This document shows, piece by piece, positions 53,854 to 63,608 of a DNA stretch of 64,000 bases; the first letter of the stretch is position 1; each line of letters starts with the position of its first letter. This DNA is from G963556115 sp963678205 (GTDB taxonomy: Bacteria; Planctomycetota; SZUA-567), in the NCBI GenBank assembly GCA_963678205.1, contig OY782760.1, positions 124,001 to 188,000 of the forward strand. Direction: 5' to 3'. Below the pieces are notes generated by a model that saw nothing but the letters and a program-made list of their open reading frames with translations, was not told where the DNA came from and searched no databases. A program made the position numbers and the translations under genes.

Positions 53854-54957
53854 CTATTGTGTCACCAGATAAACTTCAAATTCTTTTTGATTTCCGGTAT
53901 CTGAGATAAATCTTGCTTTCTTTTTCGCTGGCAGAAGTACAGCGGCTCCTTGGGTTACAGCGTATTCTATACCATCAAGACATAAGATTCCACTACCACT
54001 TACAGAAATTGCAAGAACCCAAGATTCAGTCGAACTAAGTTCAAATTCACTTTCAATTTCAAGCACCTCAACATGAAAACACTCATCATACCCCTCACCC
54101 ACGACAACACTTCGCTTACCACCACGCTGAACTTCAAGTTCTCTTCGTTTTAGAAAATATTTTTCGTGCAACGATTTAATAGTATTCTGTTCATAATGAA
54201 AGCAGTCCAAAGCAATATCTGGATCTAGACCACTCCATCGATCCTGTTCAGAAAACTTCACACTGCCACAAGAAAGTTCTGGTTGAATAATTAAATCTGT
54301 CGGCTCCTGTATTTCCAACAAAAAAACTCCCGTGCCAATAGCATGCGGAAAACCACCTGGTATAAACCACACATCACCAGGTTTGACTGTAACTTTGTGA
54401 AAATAGCTTTCAAGTTTTTCAAAGTCCTTTTCTTCTACAGCTTTTGTAACTTTTTCTTTGCAAACCCCTTCTTTAAAACCTACTAATATATAAGGCTCTA
54501 TACCATCAATAATTCTCGTTTCTAAAATAATCCAGCACTCAGTTTTACCATATTTACTATTGAAATATTTTTCAGCAAATTTTCTATCTGGATGAACTTG
54601 CAAACTCAGTCTCATTGACGAATCAAGAAATTTACAAAGAACAGGGAAGTTTTCAGCCTCTTTTTCTTCACTGCCAAAGAGTGCTTCACTAAATTCAGGC
54701 AATAGATCTACGAAAAAAGGTCCCACACTTCCATTAGGAAGCTTAATTCTTGATAAGCCTTCATCTTTCGGATGCTCTGGGCCATTATTTGCTCGAGTTG
54801 TACTTGCAATCCAAGCCTCTGGATAATAACAGTCTACCTCTTCATCTTTACACAATAGCCTGTCAATAAGAGCCCCACCTGTATAACACCTATATGTTCT
54901 TGCATGTTCAAAGAACAGTGGTTTTCCTGCCAGGTCTTCTTTTTTAATGCGATTCAA
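53854..54957 (-). CDS. manA: Class I mannose-6-phosphate isomerase
   Basis: This zinc enzyme interconverts mannose 6-phosphate and fructose 6-phosphate. The 367 residues contain RLSLQVHPDRKFAEKYF, GKTECWIIL and the VWFIPGGFPHAIGTGVFLLE block, which supply the zinc ligands and active site. The C-terminal cupin (GILCLDGIEYAVTQGAAVLL) is present. The start is a TTG at 54957, chosen because AAGGAG (complement of 54964-54969) lies exactly six bases upstream. It overlaps the end of the GntR-LacI regulator gene by 14 bases, so the two are translationally linked and the regulator probably responds to a mannose-related sugar. Confidence 0.88.
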   Translation of the reverse strand: MNRIKKEDLAGKPLFFEHARTYRCYTGGALIDRLLCKDEEVDCYYPEAWIASTTRANNGPEHPKDEGLSRIKLPNGSVGPFFVDLLPEFSEALFGSEEKEAENFPVLCKFLDSSMRLSLQVHPDRKFAEKYFNSKYGKTECWIILETRIIDGIEPYILVGFKEGVCKEKVTKAVEEKDFEKLESYFHKVTVKPGDVWFIPGGFPHAIGTGVFLLEIQEPTDLIIQPELSCGSVKFSEQDRWSGLDPDIALDCFHYEQNTIKSLHEKYFLKRRELEVQRGGKRSVVVGEGYDECFHVEVLEIESEFELSSTESWVLAISVSGSGILCLDGIEYAVTQGAAVLLPAKKKARFISDTGNQKEFEVYLVTQ

Positions 54958-55990
54958 TTAATTCTCCTTTTAAAATTACCTGTCTTGCTTTCCATTTATT
55001 ACCAAGCTCCTGTTGCGCAAAAATAAGTTCTACCGCTTTATTTGCCATTTCCTCGAGTGGTTGCTTTAGAGTAATAATTCCTGGAATATTTCCTGCAACC
55101 AGACCATCAATGCTATATATATATTCCAAACTAGGCTCAATATCTATCAACTGTAACGTCGTCAGATCATTAACACAAACATACGCCCTTCTGCACTTTT
55201 TACCGGAATGCTTCTTTAACATACCCTTTACGCAATTTTGATTCATTTTTTTGTTTAAGCTCTGATAAACATCATATTTGAATTTATTATTCTCACACCA
55301 TTCAATAAACGCCAATTTTCTATTTTCCGTACTGTCGCCTACGATCTCTTCAAGAGATAAAAAGGTAAAATCCTGTATTGCTCTATTCTTTGCATGATCA
55401 AGTAGTACCGTAACCGCATCCTGATTATTTATTCCTACAAAATCTGCATACCCTTCAGGAAGAACTCTATCAAAAAAAACAATATTAGCTCCTAGCGCTC
55501 TAAGCCTATAACATACAGAGCTTAATTCAGTATACCCGCTTGGCCAGATGATAAAATTATTTACCCCCTTCTGCATCAAATCTAATAAAATATTATCATC
55601 ATCACGCGGATTTTTACTTAATTTTAATACTAGCATAGTACCACGTTTTGTAAGTGATTCTTCAAGAGCTAATATAAACTTCATGCCAAACTTATCACAA
55701 AAATCTGGGAAAACAAATGCTACGGCTGTTATTGGCTCTGAATGCCCTCTCAACTCAGTTGAAATATGAGTTCCTGAACCTCTTACACGTTTTAAAAGCC
55801 CAGTCTGCTCCAGAATATTATACGCCTGCCTCACCGTATCTCTGGACACATTGAAGCTATTTGCCATATCTCTTTCACTAGGCAATCTTTCACCAAGGTT
55901 ATACTCCGCATGTAGAATCCTTCTTGATATTTCGTCTACAATACTCTGAACTTTTGTTTTAACAGAATCATATTCCATAAGACAAACCAT
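54944..55990 (-). CDS. GntR-type regulator with LacI-like sugar-binding domain (AraR-like)
   Basis: The 348-residue DNA-binding protein has a GntR winged helix (residues 8-75: GERLPSERDMANSFNVSRDT, NILEQTGLLKRVRGSGTHIS) and a C-terminal periplasmic-binding-like domain (AVAFVFPDF, FIIWPSGY, IVFFDRVLPEGYADFVGINN, AYVCVNDLTT). This combination is that of AraR-type repressors, which release DNA on binding a sugar. A palindrome overlapping its own promoter suggests autoregulation together with manA. ATGs at 55990 and 55978 are both possible; neither has a good Shine-Dalgarno. Confidence 0.85.
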   Translation of the reverse strand: MVCLMEYDSVKTKVQSIVDEISRRILHAEYNLGERLPSERDMANSFNVSRDTVRQAYNILEQTGLLKRVRGSGTHISTELRGHSEPITAVAFVFPDFCDKFGMKFILALEESLTKRGTMLVLKLSKNPRDDDNILLDLMQKGVNNFIIWPSGYTELSSVCYRLRALGANIVFFDRVLPEGYADFVGINNQDAVTVLLDHAKNRAIQDFTFLSLEEIVGDSTENRKLAFIEWCENNKFKYDVYQSLNKKMNQNCVKGMLKKHSGKKCRRAYVCVNDLTTLQLIDIEPSLEYIYSIDGLVAGNIPGIITLKQPLEEMANKAVELIFAQQELGNKWKARQVILKGELIESH

Positions 55991-56014
55991 ATAACCAAAA
56001 CAAACAATACATAT

Positions 56015-56043
56015 AAATTGGTATGATACTTATATACCAATTT
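56015..56043 (-). promoter_or_regulatory. Palindromic operator of the regulator-manA operon
   Basis: AAATTGGTAT (56015-56024) and ATACCAATTT (56034-56043) are perfect ten-base inverted arms with a nine-base spacer. The site covers the transcription start and touches the -10 box, the usual place for repression. Binding by the adjacent GntR-LacI protein is inferred. Confidence 0.65.
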
Positions 56044-56068
56044 TACTTTGTTATTCAAGCTTAGTCAA
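56040..56068 (-). promoter_or_regulatory. Sigma-70 promoter of the regulator-manA operon
   Basis: On the minus strand TTGACT (complement of 56063-56068) and TAAAAT (complement of 56040-56045) are 17 bases apart, each one mismatch from consensus. Confidence 0.65.
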
Positions 56069-56312
56069 ATTTATTTAATAATTTTATATAGCAGCATATC
56101 GCTTTGTCACCTTACCCCAAATAATATCAGACTTTACAATATTAATTGATGAATTAAATATTGATAAGAAAGCAATTTTCGCTAAACTTGCTTAAATAAA
56201 AATTAATAGCTTTTATCTTTTTATAAGTAATACATTCAATATTAAATAGTTATAAATAATATCTCATAAAGTTTTTAAGCTTAAATAACAGAATAAATGG
56301 AGTTTTACCAGT

Positions 56313-58952
56313 ATGAAAACAGATGATATCCGTAAAAAGTATTTGAACTTTTTCCAAAGCAAAGGAGCCAAGCTCTGCAAATCAGACTCATTAGTTCCAG
56401 CTAATGACCCAACTTTGTTATTTACTGGCGCCGGAATGAATCAGTTCAAAGACTATTTCCTCGGTATCGGCAAGATGGACTTCCGCTCTGCCACCAGTTC
56501 ACAAAAATGCATTCGTACCGGTGATATAATGAATGTAGGTGTAACTCCATGCCACCACACATTCTTCGAAATGCTTGGAAACTTCTCTTTTGGTGATTAT
56601 TTCAAGCATGAAGCAATAGAATGGGCTTGGGAATTCCTCACAGGTGTTATGAAGATTGATGAAAATAGGCTCCAAGTTTCAGTACACCATACAGACACCG
56701 AGGCTGCAACAATCTGGGAAAAGAAGATCGGCTTGAACAAAGATAAAATCAACCCTCTTGGAGATCACGATAATTTTTGGCCCGCTGATGCTCCAAAACT
56801 TGGACCAAACGGACCATGTGGACCTTGTAGTGAAATTTTCTACGATAGAGGTGCAGAATATGGTGAAGACCAAGGTATTACTGGTGAAAATAGACGTTGG
56901 GTAGAAATATGGAACCTTGTCTTTACTCAATTTGATCGTCAAAATGATGGCAGCCTTATTGAATTGCCACAGAAAAACATAGACACAGGGATGGGACTTG
57001 AAAGAATGGCCAGCTGTATACAGCAAACAGCGACCAACATGGATATAGATATTTTTATTCCAATTGTACAAGCTGTAGCAGAAGTTTCCGAGAAAAAATA
57101 TGGCAGTATTGCTGCTAATGATGTTTTAATGCGAAGAATCGCAGACCATGCCAAGGCGATTACCTTTTGTATAGCAGACGGAGTAATGCCAGGAAACACT
57201 CACAGAGGCTATGTTCTTAAAAGATTATTAAGAAGAGCTGCTGTTGATGGTAGAGGTCTTGGTATCGAAAAATCGTTCTTGAGTGACCTTGTCCCTGTCA
57301 TTACAAATGTAATGGGTGAAGCATACCCAGAACTTGTAGCACAGTCTACTCAAATTAAAGAAACTATTCAAAGTGAAGAAGACAAATTCCTTACAACTCT
57401 TGAGAAGGGGTTGACCATGATAGATATGGCAATCGCTAAGACCAAAGAGAACAACTTGTCAACATTCTCAGGCAATGCTGCATTTGAATTATATGACACA
57501 TATGGTTTCCCATATGAGCTTACAGAAGAGGTTGTAGAAAAAGCAGGATTTACAATAGACCGAGAAGACTTTGACGAAGCAATGAATAAAGCCAAAGAAA
57601 CGGCAAGAGCTGGAGCAAAGATGAAAGGTGACGTCTTCAGTAAAGGACCTCTCACTGAAGTAAAAAGGCTCACAAGTGAGACCGTTTTCACAGGTTATGA
57701 ATCAACAAAACTTGACGGAGCTAAGGTTATTGCAATTATTAAAAATGACAAGCTTGTTGAAAGTGCCAAAACCGATGACGAAATAAGTATCATACTAGAT
57801 AAAACATCATTCTACGGTGAATCTGGTGGCCAAGTTGGAGATACTGGGATTATTTTTGGGCTGAACAATCTTGAAATTACAATTAAAGACACAGAAAAAT
57901 CCGATGGGATCTTTATTCATATTGGTAAAATTGAATCAGGTGAAATAAAAACCGGCCAAGAAATAAGTTGCAGAGTAGACGAAAAGAGAAGAATGGATAT
58001 TTGTCGCAATCATACAGCAACACACTTATTGCACAAAGCACTTCGAGAAACATTAGGTGACAGTGCTGTTCAAAAAGGTAGTTACGTTGCTCCTGACAGA
58101 CTGCGTTTTGATTTCCAGCACAACAAAGCTCTTACCCCTGATGAACGTCAAAGAATAAATGAACTTGTAAATTCTTACATTCTTGATGCGAGCGATGTCA
58201 ATACAACTGTTACTAATATAGAAGAAGCCAGAGACGCTGGAGCGACAGCACTGTTTGGCGAAAAGTATGGTGATACAGTAAGAATGGTCAAAATTGGAGA
58301 CTACTCAACAGAGCTATGTGGCGGAACACATGTAAATAATACAGCTCTGATTGGTTCATTTGGTGGTGTTAACCACGAGGCTGTAGGAGCAGGAATTAGG
58401 CGTATTGAAGCTGTAACTGGGCACTATGCTCACCGTATGATGAGGCGACTTTCATCAGTACTTATGAATATGAGCCTAGACTTAAAAGTACATATAGACG
58501 ATCTGGAAGGCAAAGTAAAGTCGATGATTGATACCGAAAAAGATCTCAAGAAAGAACTTTCAACCTTAAAGAGTGAACTTGCAAAAAATAGCGTTTCAGA
58601 GATTGAGCCAAAAACTATTAACGACATACAATATATCGCAGTTAATGCTGGTGCGATAATGGGTAAAGACCTAGCTACTGCAGCTGATGCTATTAAAAAG
58701 AAAATTGGTAGTAACGGTGTAGCGGTACTTGCTGGTACAGATGGAACAAAAGTTGGGCTAGTTGTAACTGTAGGTTCCGGGCTGGCACCTAATAGGTTAA
58801 AAGCTGGAGATATAGTAAAAGAGCTTGCTCCAATAATTGGCGGAGGTGGCGGAGGTCGCCCTGATATGGCGCAAGCCGGTGGTAAAAACCCTGAAAAACT
58901 TGACGATATGTTATCAACTGTAGAGACAGTAATTAGCAAACTTCTTAAATAA
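56313..58952 (+). CDS. alaS: Alanyl-tRNA synthetase
   Basis: This enzyme charges tRNA-Ala. The 879 residues are full length: class II catalytic core (IRKKYLNFFQSKGAKLCKSD; LLFTGAGMNQFKDYFLG; NIDTGMGLERMA), a tRNA-recognition region, the editing domain with zinc ligands in RNHTATHLLHKAL and CGGTHVNNT, a coiled coil (about 710-760) and the C-terminal DHHA1 domain with the glycine-rich IIGGGGGGRPDMAQAGG. All expected elements are intact, so it is functional. It is a single gene with its own terminator. Confidence 0.98.
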   Translation: MKTDDIRKKYLNFFQSKGAKLCKSDSLVPANDPTLLFTGAGMNQFKDYFLGIGKMDFRSATSSQKCIRTGDIMNVGVTPCHHTFFEMLGNFSFGDYFKHEAIEWAWEFLTGVMKIDENRLQVSVHHTDTEAATIWEKKIGLNKDKINPLGDHDNFWPADAPKLGPNGPCGPCSEIFYDRGAEYGEDQGITGENRRWVEIWNLVFTQFDRQNDGSLIELPQKNIDTGMGLERMASCIQQTATNMDIDIFIPIVQAVAEVSEKKYGSIAANDVLMRRIADHAKAITFCIADGVMPGNTHRGYVLKRLLRRAAVDGRGLGIEKSFLSDLVPVITNVMGEAYPELVAQSTQIKETIQSEEDKFLTTLEKGLTMIDMAIAKTKENNLSTFSGNAAFELYDTYGFPYELTEEVVEKAGFTIDREDFDEAMNKAKETARAGAKMKGDVFSKGPLTEVKRLTSETVFTGYESTKLDGAKVIAIIKNDKLVESAKTDDEISIILDKTSFYGESGGQVGDTGIIFGLNNLEITIKDTEKSDGIFIHIGKIESGEIKTGQEISCRVDEKRRMDICRNHTATHLLHKALRETLGDSAVQKGSYVAPDRLRFDFQHNKALTPDERQRINELVNSYILDASDVNTTVTNIEEARDAGATALFGEKYGDTVRMVKIGDYSTELCGGTHVNNTALIGSFGGVNHEAVGAGIRRIEAVTGHYAHRMMRRLSSVLMNMSLDLKVHIDDLEGKVKSMIDTEKDLKKELSTLKSELAKNSVSEIEPKTINDIQYIAVNAGAIMGKDLATAADAIKKKIGSNGVAVLAGTDGTKVGLVVTVGSGLAPNRLKAGDIVKELAPIIGGGGGGRPDMAQAGGKNPEKLDDMLSTVETVISKLLK

Positions 58953-58974
58953 TATTAACATCAAAATTAATTTC

Positions 58975-59009
58975 AAAGAGCTTATGAGTTATAGTCATAA
59001 GCTCTTTTT
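58975..59009 (+). terminator. Rho-independent terminator after alaS
   Basis: AAAGAGCTTATGA pairs with TCATAAGCTCTTT around a seven-base loop and is followed by T residues, 23 bases after the alaS stop. Confidence 0.9.
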
Positions 59010-59218
59010 ATATCATAATCTAGCACATCCAATTAAATAACCAAAATTCTTAAAAAAATAATTATTTATGGTACTGACATGGTCAATTTATGAATTACTA
59101 TTGACTAAAAAAGAAATATGAGATATAGTTAAAATTGTGTGAAAATAAATAAAATTTAATGCATTATCTTTTTTTATGTACTATAAGTAAAGTAATCATG
59201 CTTGAAAGGGAGTTAGCA

Positions 59219-59632
59219 ATGGTAGCAAACTCTGAAGATGAGCAAGCACCATATAGTAATTCTAGCAGTATGGATTCAGAGGGTACATTCTACCGGAATG
59301 GAATAATTCAGGATCTTGCTCAGTGTATTTATAAATATAATAGCTGGATAATAGCACTTGCTGTTATATCCATTGTTATTGGAATATTGATTGGACTAAC
59401 AATAATAGGTCTAACCATAGCATGGTTGCCTATATGGCTTGGGGCAATATTATTTTCATTTGCTAAAAGTATACGTATTGCTGCTCATTACGGAGAAACA
59501 GCAGAGTTTGATTATGCACTGTCACGTATGAATATGTACTTTAGAATCTCAGGTATATTATTACTTATACTACTTGCAATATACAGTTTTGCAGTAATTT
59601 TGGGAGTAGCTACGCTTAGTCTTGTACTTTAA
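59219..59632 (+). CDS. DUF5362-like membrane protein A
   Basis: The 137-residue protein has an acidic, Ser-rich N-terminus of about 45 residues and then three to four hydrophobic segments (WIIALAVISIVIGILIG, LTIAWLPIWLGAILFSFA, ISGILLLILLAIYSFAVI). The layout resembles the DUF5362 family, whose function is unknown to me. I set the start at the ATG at 59219, where AAAGGGAG lies about seven bases upstream; an in-frame ATG at 59159 has no such site. It is the first of three closely spaced genes. Confidence 0.65.
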   Translation: MVANSEDEQAPYSNSSSMDSEGTFYRNGIIQDLAQCIYKYNSWIIALAVISIVIGILIGLTIIGLTIAWLPIWLGAILFSFAKSIRIAAHYGETAEFDYALSRMNMYFRISGILLLILLAIYSFAVILGVATLSLVL

Positions 59633-59657
59633 CCTGATACGATATAGAGAACTAATT

Positions 59658-60044
59658 ATGAACCATAAAGATGCAACATTTAGTCAAGAATCAGATTCGA
59701 CAGCTACCAATAGTGAACAATCAGAAATTATACAAAAAATTACTGACAGGCTCTCAGAAAATTATAACTGGATTCGATTCGTGGCAATTATGGAACTTAT
59801 TTTTGTTGTTTCAAATATAATAGCATCAGTAAGATCGATTATAACTAACCCACTTACTCTCTTGCATAGTATCTTTGTTTTCATGTCTGCCTACTACCTG
59901 TTCAAAGCATCAAAAGCAATAAAGCAAGCATATGAACACTGTAGTTTCAAACACACAAAAAGCTCTTTAACACTTATTGGCAAACATTTTATGATGAGCG
60001 CAATTGCGTTTATACTTAGCATTATAACTATAGTTTTATTTTAA
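59658..60044 (+). CDS. DUF5362-like membrane protein B
   Basis: The 128-residue protein is built like its upstream neighbour: an acidic polar N-terminus (ATFSQESDSTATNSEQSEII), the shared stretch YNWIRFVAIMELIFVVSNII, a second hydrophobic segment, the cytoplasmic motif FKASKAIKQAYEHCS (compare FAKSIRIAAHYGETA in the first protein) and a final helix. The two are probably distant paralogues that could form a heteromer. It starts 25 bases after the first gene ends; the ATG at 59658 is chosen over a TTG at 59622. Confidence 0.65.
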   Translation: MNHKDATFSQESDSTATNSEQSEIIQKITDRLSENYNWIRFVAIMELIFVVSNIIASVRSIITNPLTLLHSIFVFMSAYYLFKASKAIKQAYEHCSFKHTKSSLTLIGKHFMMSAIAFILSIITIVLF

Positions 60045-60061
60045 TACTTTAGAGGAAATTA

Positions 60062-62290
60062 ATGAGCGCTACTGACCCAATTGACACAAACTCAGAATTA
60101 GACTTATCATCAGAAATTTCTGAAGATGAAAGCCAAAAAGAGGAAGATAATATTCTTCATTCTGATGAAGAGGTAACAGGGGTTGTTGGAGAATACGACC
60201 AGGATATCGAAGAAGATATTGAGTTAGTATCGCAAGCGAAGACAAGTAATTGTATATCAGAATTTCCTTTATCAAAAGAGCTCAAAGAAATTGCAGAAAA
60301 GCGCATAGCAACTCTTATACTTCTAGATAAACTTGAAGAGAAACGCTCAGAATTTAAAGAACATAACGACCTTGATTCATCTGTTATCGCTGAATTAAAT
60401 AGACAAAGTAACGAATACCGCCTACTCCCTAATAAAGTATCACTTGCTGATAAATTCAAGCATTTCCAGCAAAAAGTGGAAAACACCAAGAAGAAGCAGA
60501 AAGAACTGAATGAACAAGCTGTTATTGAAGGACAAACCCAAACTCAAGTTATTATAACTCCTGAACTACAGACAGCGTGGAAACTAGCAAACGAACATTA
60601 CAAACTGCTCTTTGATCGCATTAAGGAAATGAAGGACATATTGCCAGCAACCAAAAAATATCTTAAAAATGAGCCTTTATATAACATGCTTATTGCCTCA
60701 GGCTATTCAGCGGAAAAACTTTTTTCTCTTTCAATATACTGTTTAGCACTTGAAAGCTGGTCACAGAGCTTGAAACAGACTCGCAAAAACGAACAAACAA
60801 CCATGAAGAGTCTTTCTAACAAAAAATCTGGAATTTTCAGGAGAGTAAATAAAGACACCCTGGACGAAATTTCAAAAGCAGAAAATATTTCTACTTTCTG
60901 CACAAATACGCTAACAACTATAAACAAGGAAATAAAAAGCCTTGAAAAAGTTATGCTTGAAGAGTTCTGGAAGTGCTATGAATTCTGCGCTTGTCTTCTC
61001 ATAAGTAAAAAGCTAGATAAGAGGCAAGAACCAGTTGTGAGAGTTTTTCTGCGCTATAGTTTAATGGGTCATAGCCCATGGTTTATTGCTCCTGATATAT
61101 CAAAAGCACTTTTAAAAGACTGCATTGAAGATGTGCAAAGAGAGCTATCACTGTCACAAGATACCAGTAAAATTCTATACTCAGATGAATACCTTGAACA
61201 TGTTGTAAAGAACACAATAACAGCCTCCATTAATGAAGAACTTGAACTAACAGGCAAAAATACTCCGGAGTGGCACGCAGACAAAGCAACCAGACGTTTA
61301 GCCTATAGCAAAGAAAGAGCTTTTCTTCTCAAAGAAATTCGCTCAGAGCTGGTAAACAAAATTCGAGCACTGCGCAAAAAACAAATGGAAGAAGAAATAC
61401 GAGTAAATAAAATACTAAAAGGATCGCCAGATTACAAAAAAGTTAAAGCGACACTTTCACAATCTATTCAAAAATGCAAAGTCGAATCTGCTCGTTATGA
61501 AAGAATAATCAATAAAATCAGTGAGGTTGAAATACCAAGCCTGAAAGAAAAAGCTCTGTTGGCAAAAGACAGAATTGATTCAAGTGGTGTAAAAAGAAGT
61601 GCGTTCAATGTTGCCCGCAAGGAAGCTAAAGCAATCCACAGAGTCTGTAGATTATGCGCTAGACTCAAAGATCCATTCTTACCGTTTGTTTTACGTGAAT
61701 CCTATAGCAACAGGCGAGAAATTTTAAATAACCGCGAAGAAATGAGTAAAATTATTGAACATGTTGAGTACGCCGATAAACATATTTTTCATGAAGTGCT
61801 CGTAAATGCAAAAAAAGAAAGCTCTAGGATTTACCTACGAGTACCACCTGTAATTCTTATTACTCCAAGTTGTGGATTTATTGGCTATTCATGGAATCCG
61901 CGCTCTGGTGTTGAATCTGGAAAACTGGTAGTTCCTGGATACTGCCCACGAGTCAACGTAAAGGAACGCATGATTTTCAACATGGTTGCTGATTTCCGTT
62001 GGGATACAAGTAAGGCAGAAGCAGGCATAGACCTTTTAACTAGTGATACTCTGGTCGCTGCGTACTCAGCATGTAGATGGAACTACCGCAAAAAGAAGAA
62101 AGAGAATCGTGAGAAAGCCTTAATTTTCAACGAGCTAAATGATCGTTCAAATTGGCGAAGGCACTACGAACTTCTTCTAATGAGTGCTGAAGACTCGGGT
62201 AGAAAATTATTCTATAAAAATTACGAAGTCTATGAAATGATTATCAAATATATTGGGCTACCTGAAGGTCAGGAACGTTTAAGACGCTAA
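60062..62290 (+). CDS. Large coiled-coil-rich protein of unknown function, 742 aa
   Basis: I do not recognise this protein. The first 75 residues are highly acidic. Residues about 80-600 are mostly charged helices with several coiled-coil stretches (KKQKELNEQ, IRALRKKQMEEEIRVNKIL). Residues about 600-742 look like a compact domain: YLRVPPVILITPSCGFIGYS, GKLVVPGYCPR, MIFNMVADFRWDTSKAEAG and RRHYELLLMSAEDSGRKLFY. No signal peptide or membrane helix is evident. GAGGAAA precedes the ATG, 17 bases after the second membrane gene. The common acidic N-termini and tight spacing suggest that the three proteins work together at the membrane. Confidence 0.65.
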   Translation: MSATDPIDTNSELDLSSEISEDESQKEEDNILHSDEEVTGVVGEYDQDIEEDIELVSQAKTSNCISEFPLSKELKEIAEKRIATLILLDKLEEKRSEFKEHNDLDSSVIAELNRQSNEYRLLPNKVSLADKFKHFQQKVENTKKKQKELNEQAVIEGQTQTQVIITPELQTAWKLANEHYKLLFDRIKEMKDILPATKKYLKNEPLYNMLIASGYSAEKLFSLSIYCLALESWSQSLKQTRKNEQTTMKSLSNKKSGIFRRVNKDTLDEISKAENISTFCTNTLTTINKEIKSLEKVMLEEFWKCYEFCACLLISKKLDKRQEPVVRVFLRYSLMGHSPWFIAPDISKALLKDCIEDVQRELSLSQDTSKILYSDEYLEHVVKNTITASINEELELTGKNTPEWHADKATRRLAYSKERAFLLKEIRSELVNKIRALRKKQMEEEIRVNKILKGSPDYKKVKATLSQSIQKCKVESARYERIINKISEVEIPSLKEKALLAKDRIDSSGVKRSAFNVARKEAKAIHRVCRLCARLKDPFLPFVLRESYSNRREILNNREEMSKIIEHVEYADKHIFHEVLVNAKKESSRIYLRVPPVILITPSCGFIGYSWNPRSGVESGKLVVPGYCPRVNVKERMIFNMVADFRWDTSKAEAGIDLLTSDTLVAAYSACRWNYRKKKKENREKALIFNELNDRSNWRRHYELLLMSAEDSGRKLFYKNYEVYEMIIKYIGLPEGQERLRR

Positions 62291-62321
62291 AAATGGGACA
62301 AGCAACAACTTATCCCATTTT
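62290..62321 (+). terminator. Possible terminator after the three-gene unit
   Basis: AAAATGGGA (62290-62298) pairs with TCCCATTTT (62313-62321) around a 14-base loop, starting at the stop codon. The T run is only four bases long; it could serve both converging units. Confidence 0.6.
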
Positions 62322-62350
62322 GAAAATACTATATCCTTACTGGGTAACGG

Positions 62351-63514
62351 CTACATAGCCAATCTATATATTTTTACTCCATCACCAGCATTCAGTTTCT
62401 TGATTGCGCCACGAGGCATCAGGCCAAAACACTGCTCTGCCATATATTCAATCTTACTCGCATCAAAGAATTCATATTCTGTAAGTCTTGTTTTAAGACC
62501 AAGAGATTTATACCATTCTCTCAAAAACTCTATAGCACTTTTAATTTTCTCTTCATCTGTTCCTACTGTAATATTACACACCTTCTCAGCAAAGCGGACA
62601 AAACGAGGAATATTATATTCATAAACATACTCCATCCACGCAGGAGTAAGAATAGCCAATCCCTCACCGTGGGCAACATCCCAAATAGCGCTCAGTTCAT
62701 GCTCTAATCCATGACATGCCCAGTCTTGAATTCTGCCTATACCTAGACTATTATTATGAGCGATCATCCCAGTAAGCATCAATTCCGCTCTATAGTTATA
62801 GTTTGATGGAGAATCAATAGCTAAAGCAGCATTTTTAATAACAGTCTGCATAGCAGCTTCGCATAACCTATCTGTAAGATCAACATAATCAGAAGAGGTA
62901 AAATAACGCTCCATAATATGAGACAACATATCAGCCGAACCACACGCCGTCTGAAATGAAGGTAAAGTTGTAGTAAGCTCAGGGTTTAAAATAGCAAACC
63001 TAGGGACAACCACCTGCCCTTTTGCCGACACTTTACGTTGATTTACCTCATCAGAAAGGACTGTACCGTTACTGGACTCACTTCCTGCGGCCGCAAGCGT
63101 CAAGACAACACCTACAGGCAGAGACTTTTCAACAGGCTTCTTCTTAAGAAAAAACTCTTCCCAGATATCACAATCGTTGACACAACCAATTGCAATCGCT
63201 TTTGAACTATCAATTACAGAACCGCCGCCAACAGCTAATACAAAATCAACATTATTTTTTTTACAAAGCTCAACCCCTTCAAGTACTAATGACAGCCTTG
63301 GGTTAGGCTGAACACCACCAAGTTCAATAAAATCAACTCCAGCATTATTAAGAGAATCAACTATCCGCTGATATAGACCTGAACGTTTTATACTACCTCC
63401 ACCGTAGTGCAAAAGAACTTTTTTTGCAACATTCCTAACTTCTTGCCCAACACTATTCTCAGTTTTAGCCCCGAAAATTATTTTTGTCGGCACACAATAC
63501 GTAAAATTTTCCAT
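62351..63514 (-). CDS. Iron-containing alcohol dehydrogenase (BdhA/YqhD type), copy 1
   Basis: The 387-residue NAD(P)H-dependent enzyme has TKIIFGAKTENSVGQ, the nucleotide-binding DFVLAVGGGSVIDSSKAIAI, and metal ligands in GSADMLSHIMERYF and HGLEHELSAIWDVAHGEGLA. It reduces aldehydes or oxidises alcohols such as butanol. The start is the ATG at 63514, with GGAGAG five bases upstream; an in-frame start at 63574 would add 20 residues. It follows a second copy by 94 bases on the same strand, forming a tandem pair. Confidence 0.9.
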   Translation of the reverse strand: MENFTYCVPTKIIFGAKTENSVGQEVRNVAKKVLLHYGGGSIKRSGLYQRIVDSLNNAGVDFIELGGVQPNPRLSLVLEGVELCKKNNVDFVLAVGGGSVIDSSKAIAIGCVNDCDIWEEFFLKKKPVEKSLPVGVVLTLAAAGSESSNGTVLSDEVNQRKVSAKGQVVVPRFAILNPELTTTLPSFQTACGSADMLSHIMERYFTSSDYVDLTDRLCEAAMQTVIKNAALAIDSPSNYNYRAELMLTGMIAHNNSLGIGRIQDWACHGLEHELSAIWDVAHGEGLAILTPAWMEYVYEYNIPRFVRFAEKVCNITVGTDEEKIKSAIEFLREWYKSLGLKTRLTEYEFFDASKIEYMAEQCFGLMPRGAIKKLNAGDGVKIYRLAM

Positions 63515-63608
63515 TCTACTCTCCAGATAACTCAGCGTACGTTTCACCCCATAAACGATAGTATGCCAAAGCAATCTCTGGCAAACTAAAATTTATTTAA
63601 GAATCAAT

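Larger units (their letters stand above)
55979..56312. other. Divergent region between the regulator and alaS
   Basis: It holds the regulator promoter and operator (annotated separately) near its left end. The remaining 240 bases up to alaS are AT-rich with TGGAG at about 56297 as ribosome binding site. I saw no T-box-like or other RNA leader for alaS. Confidence 0.4.
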
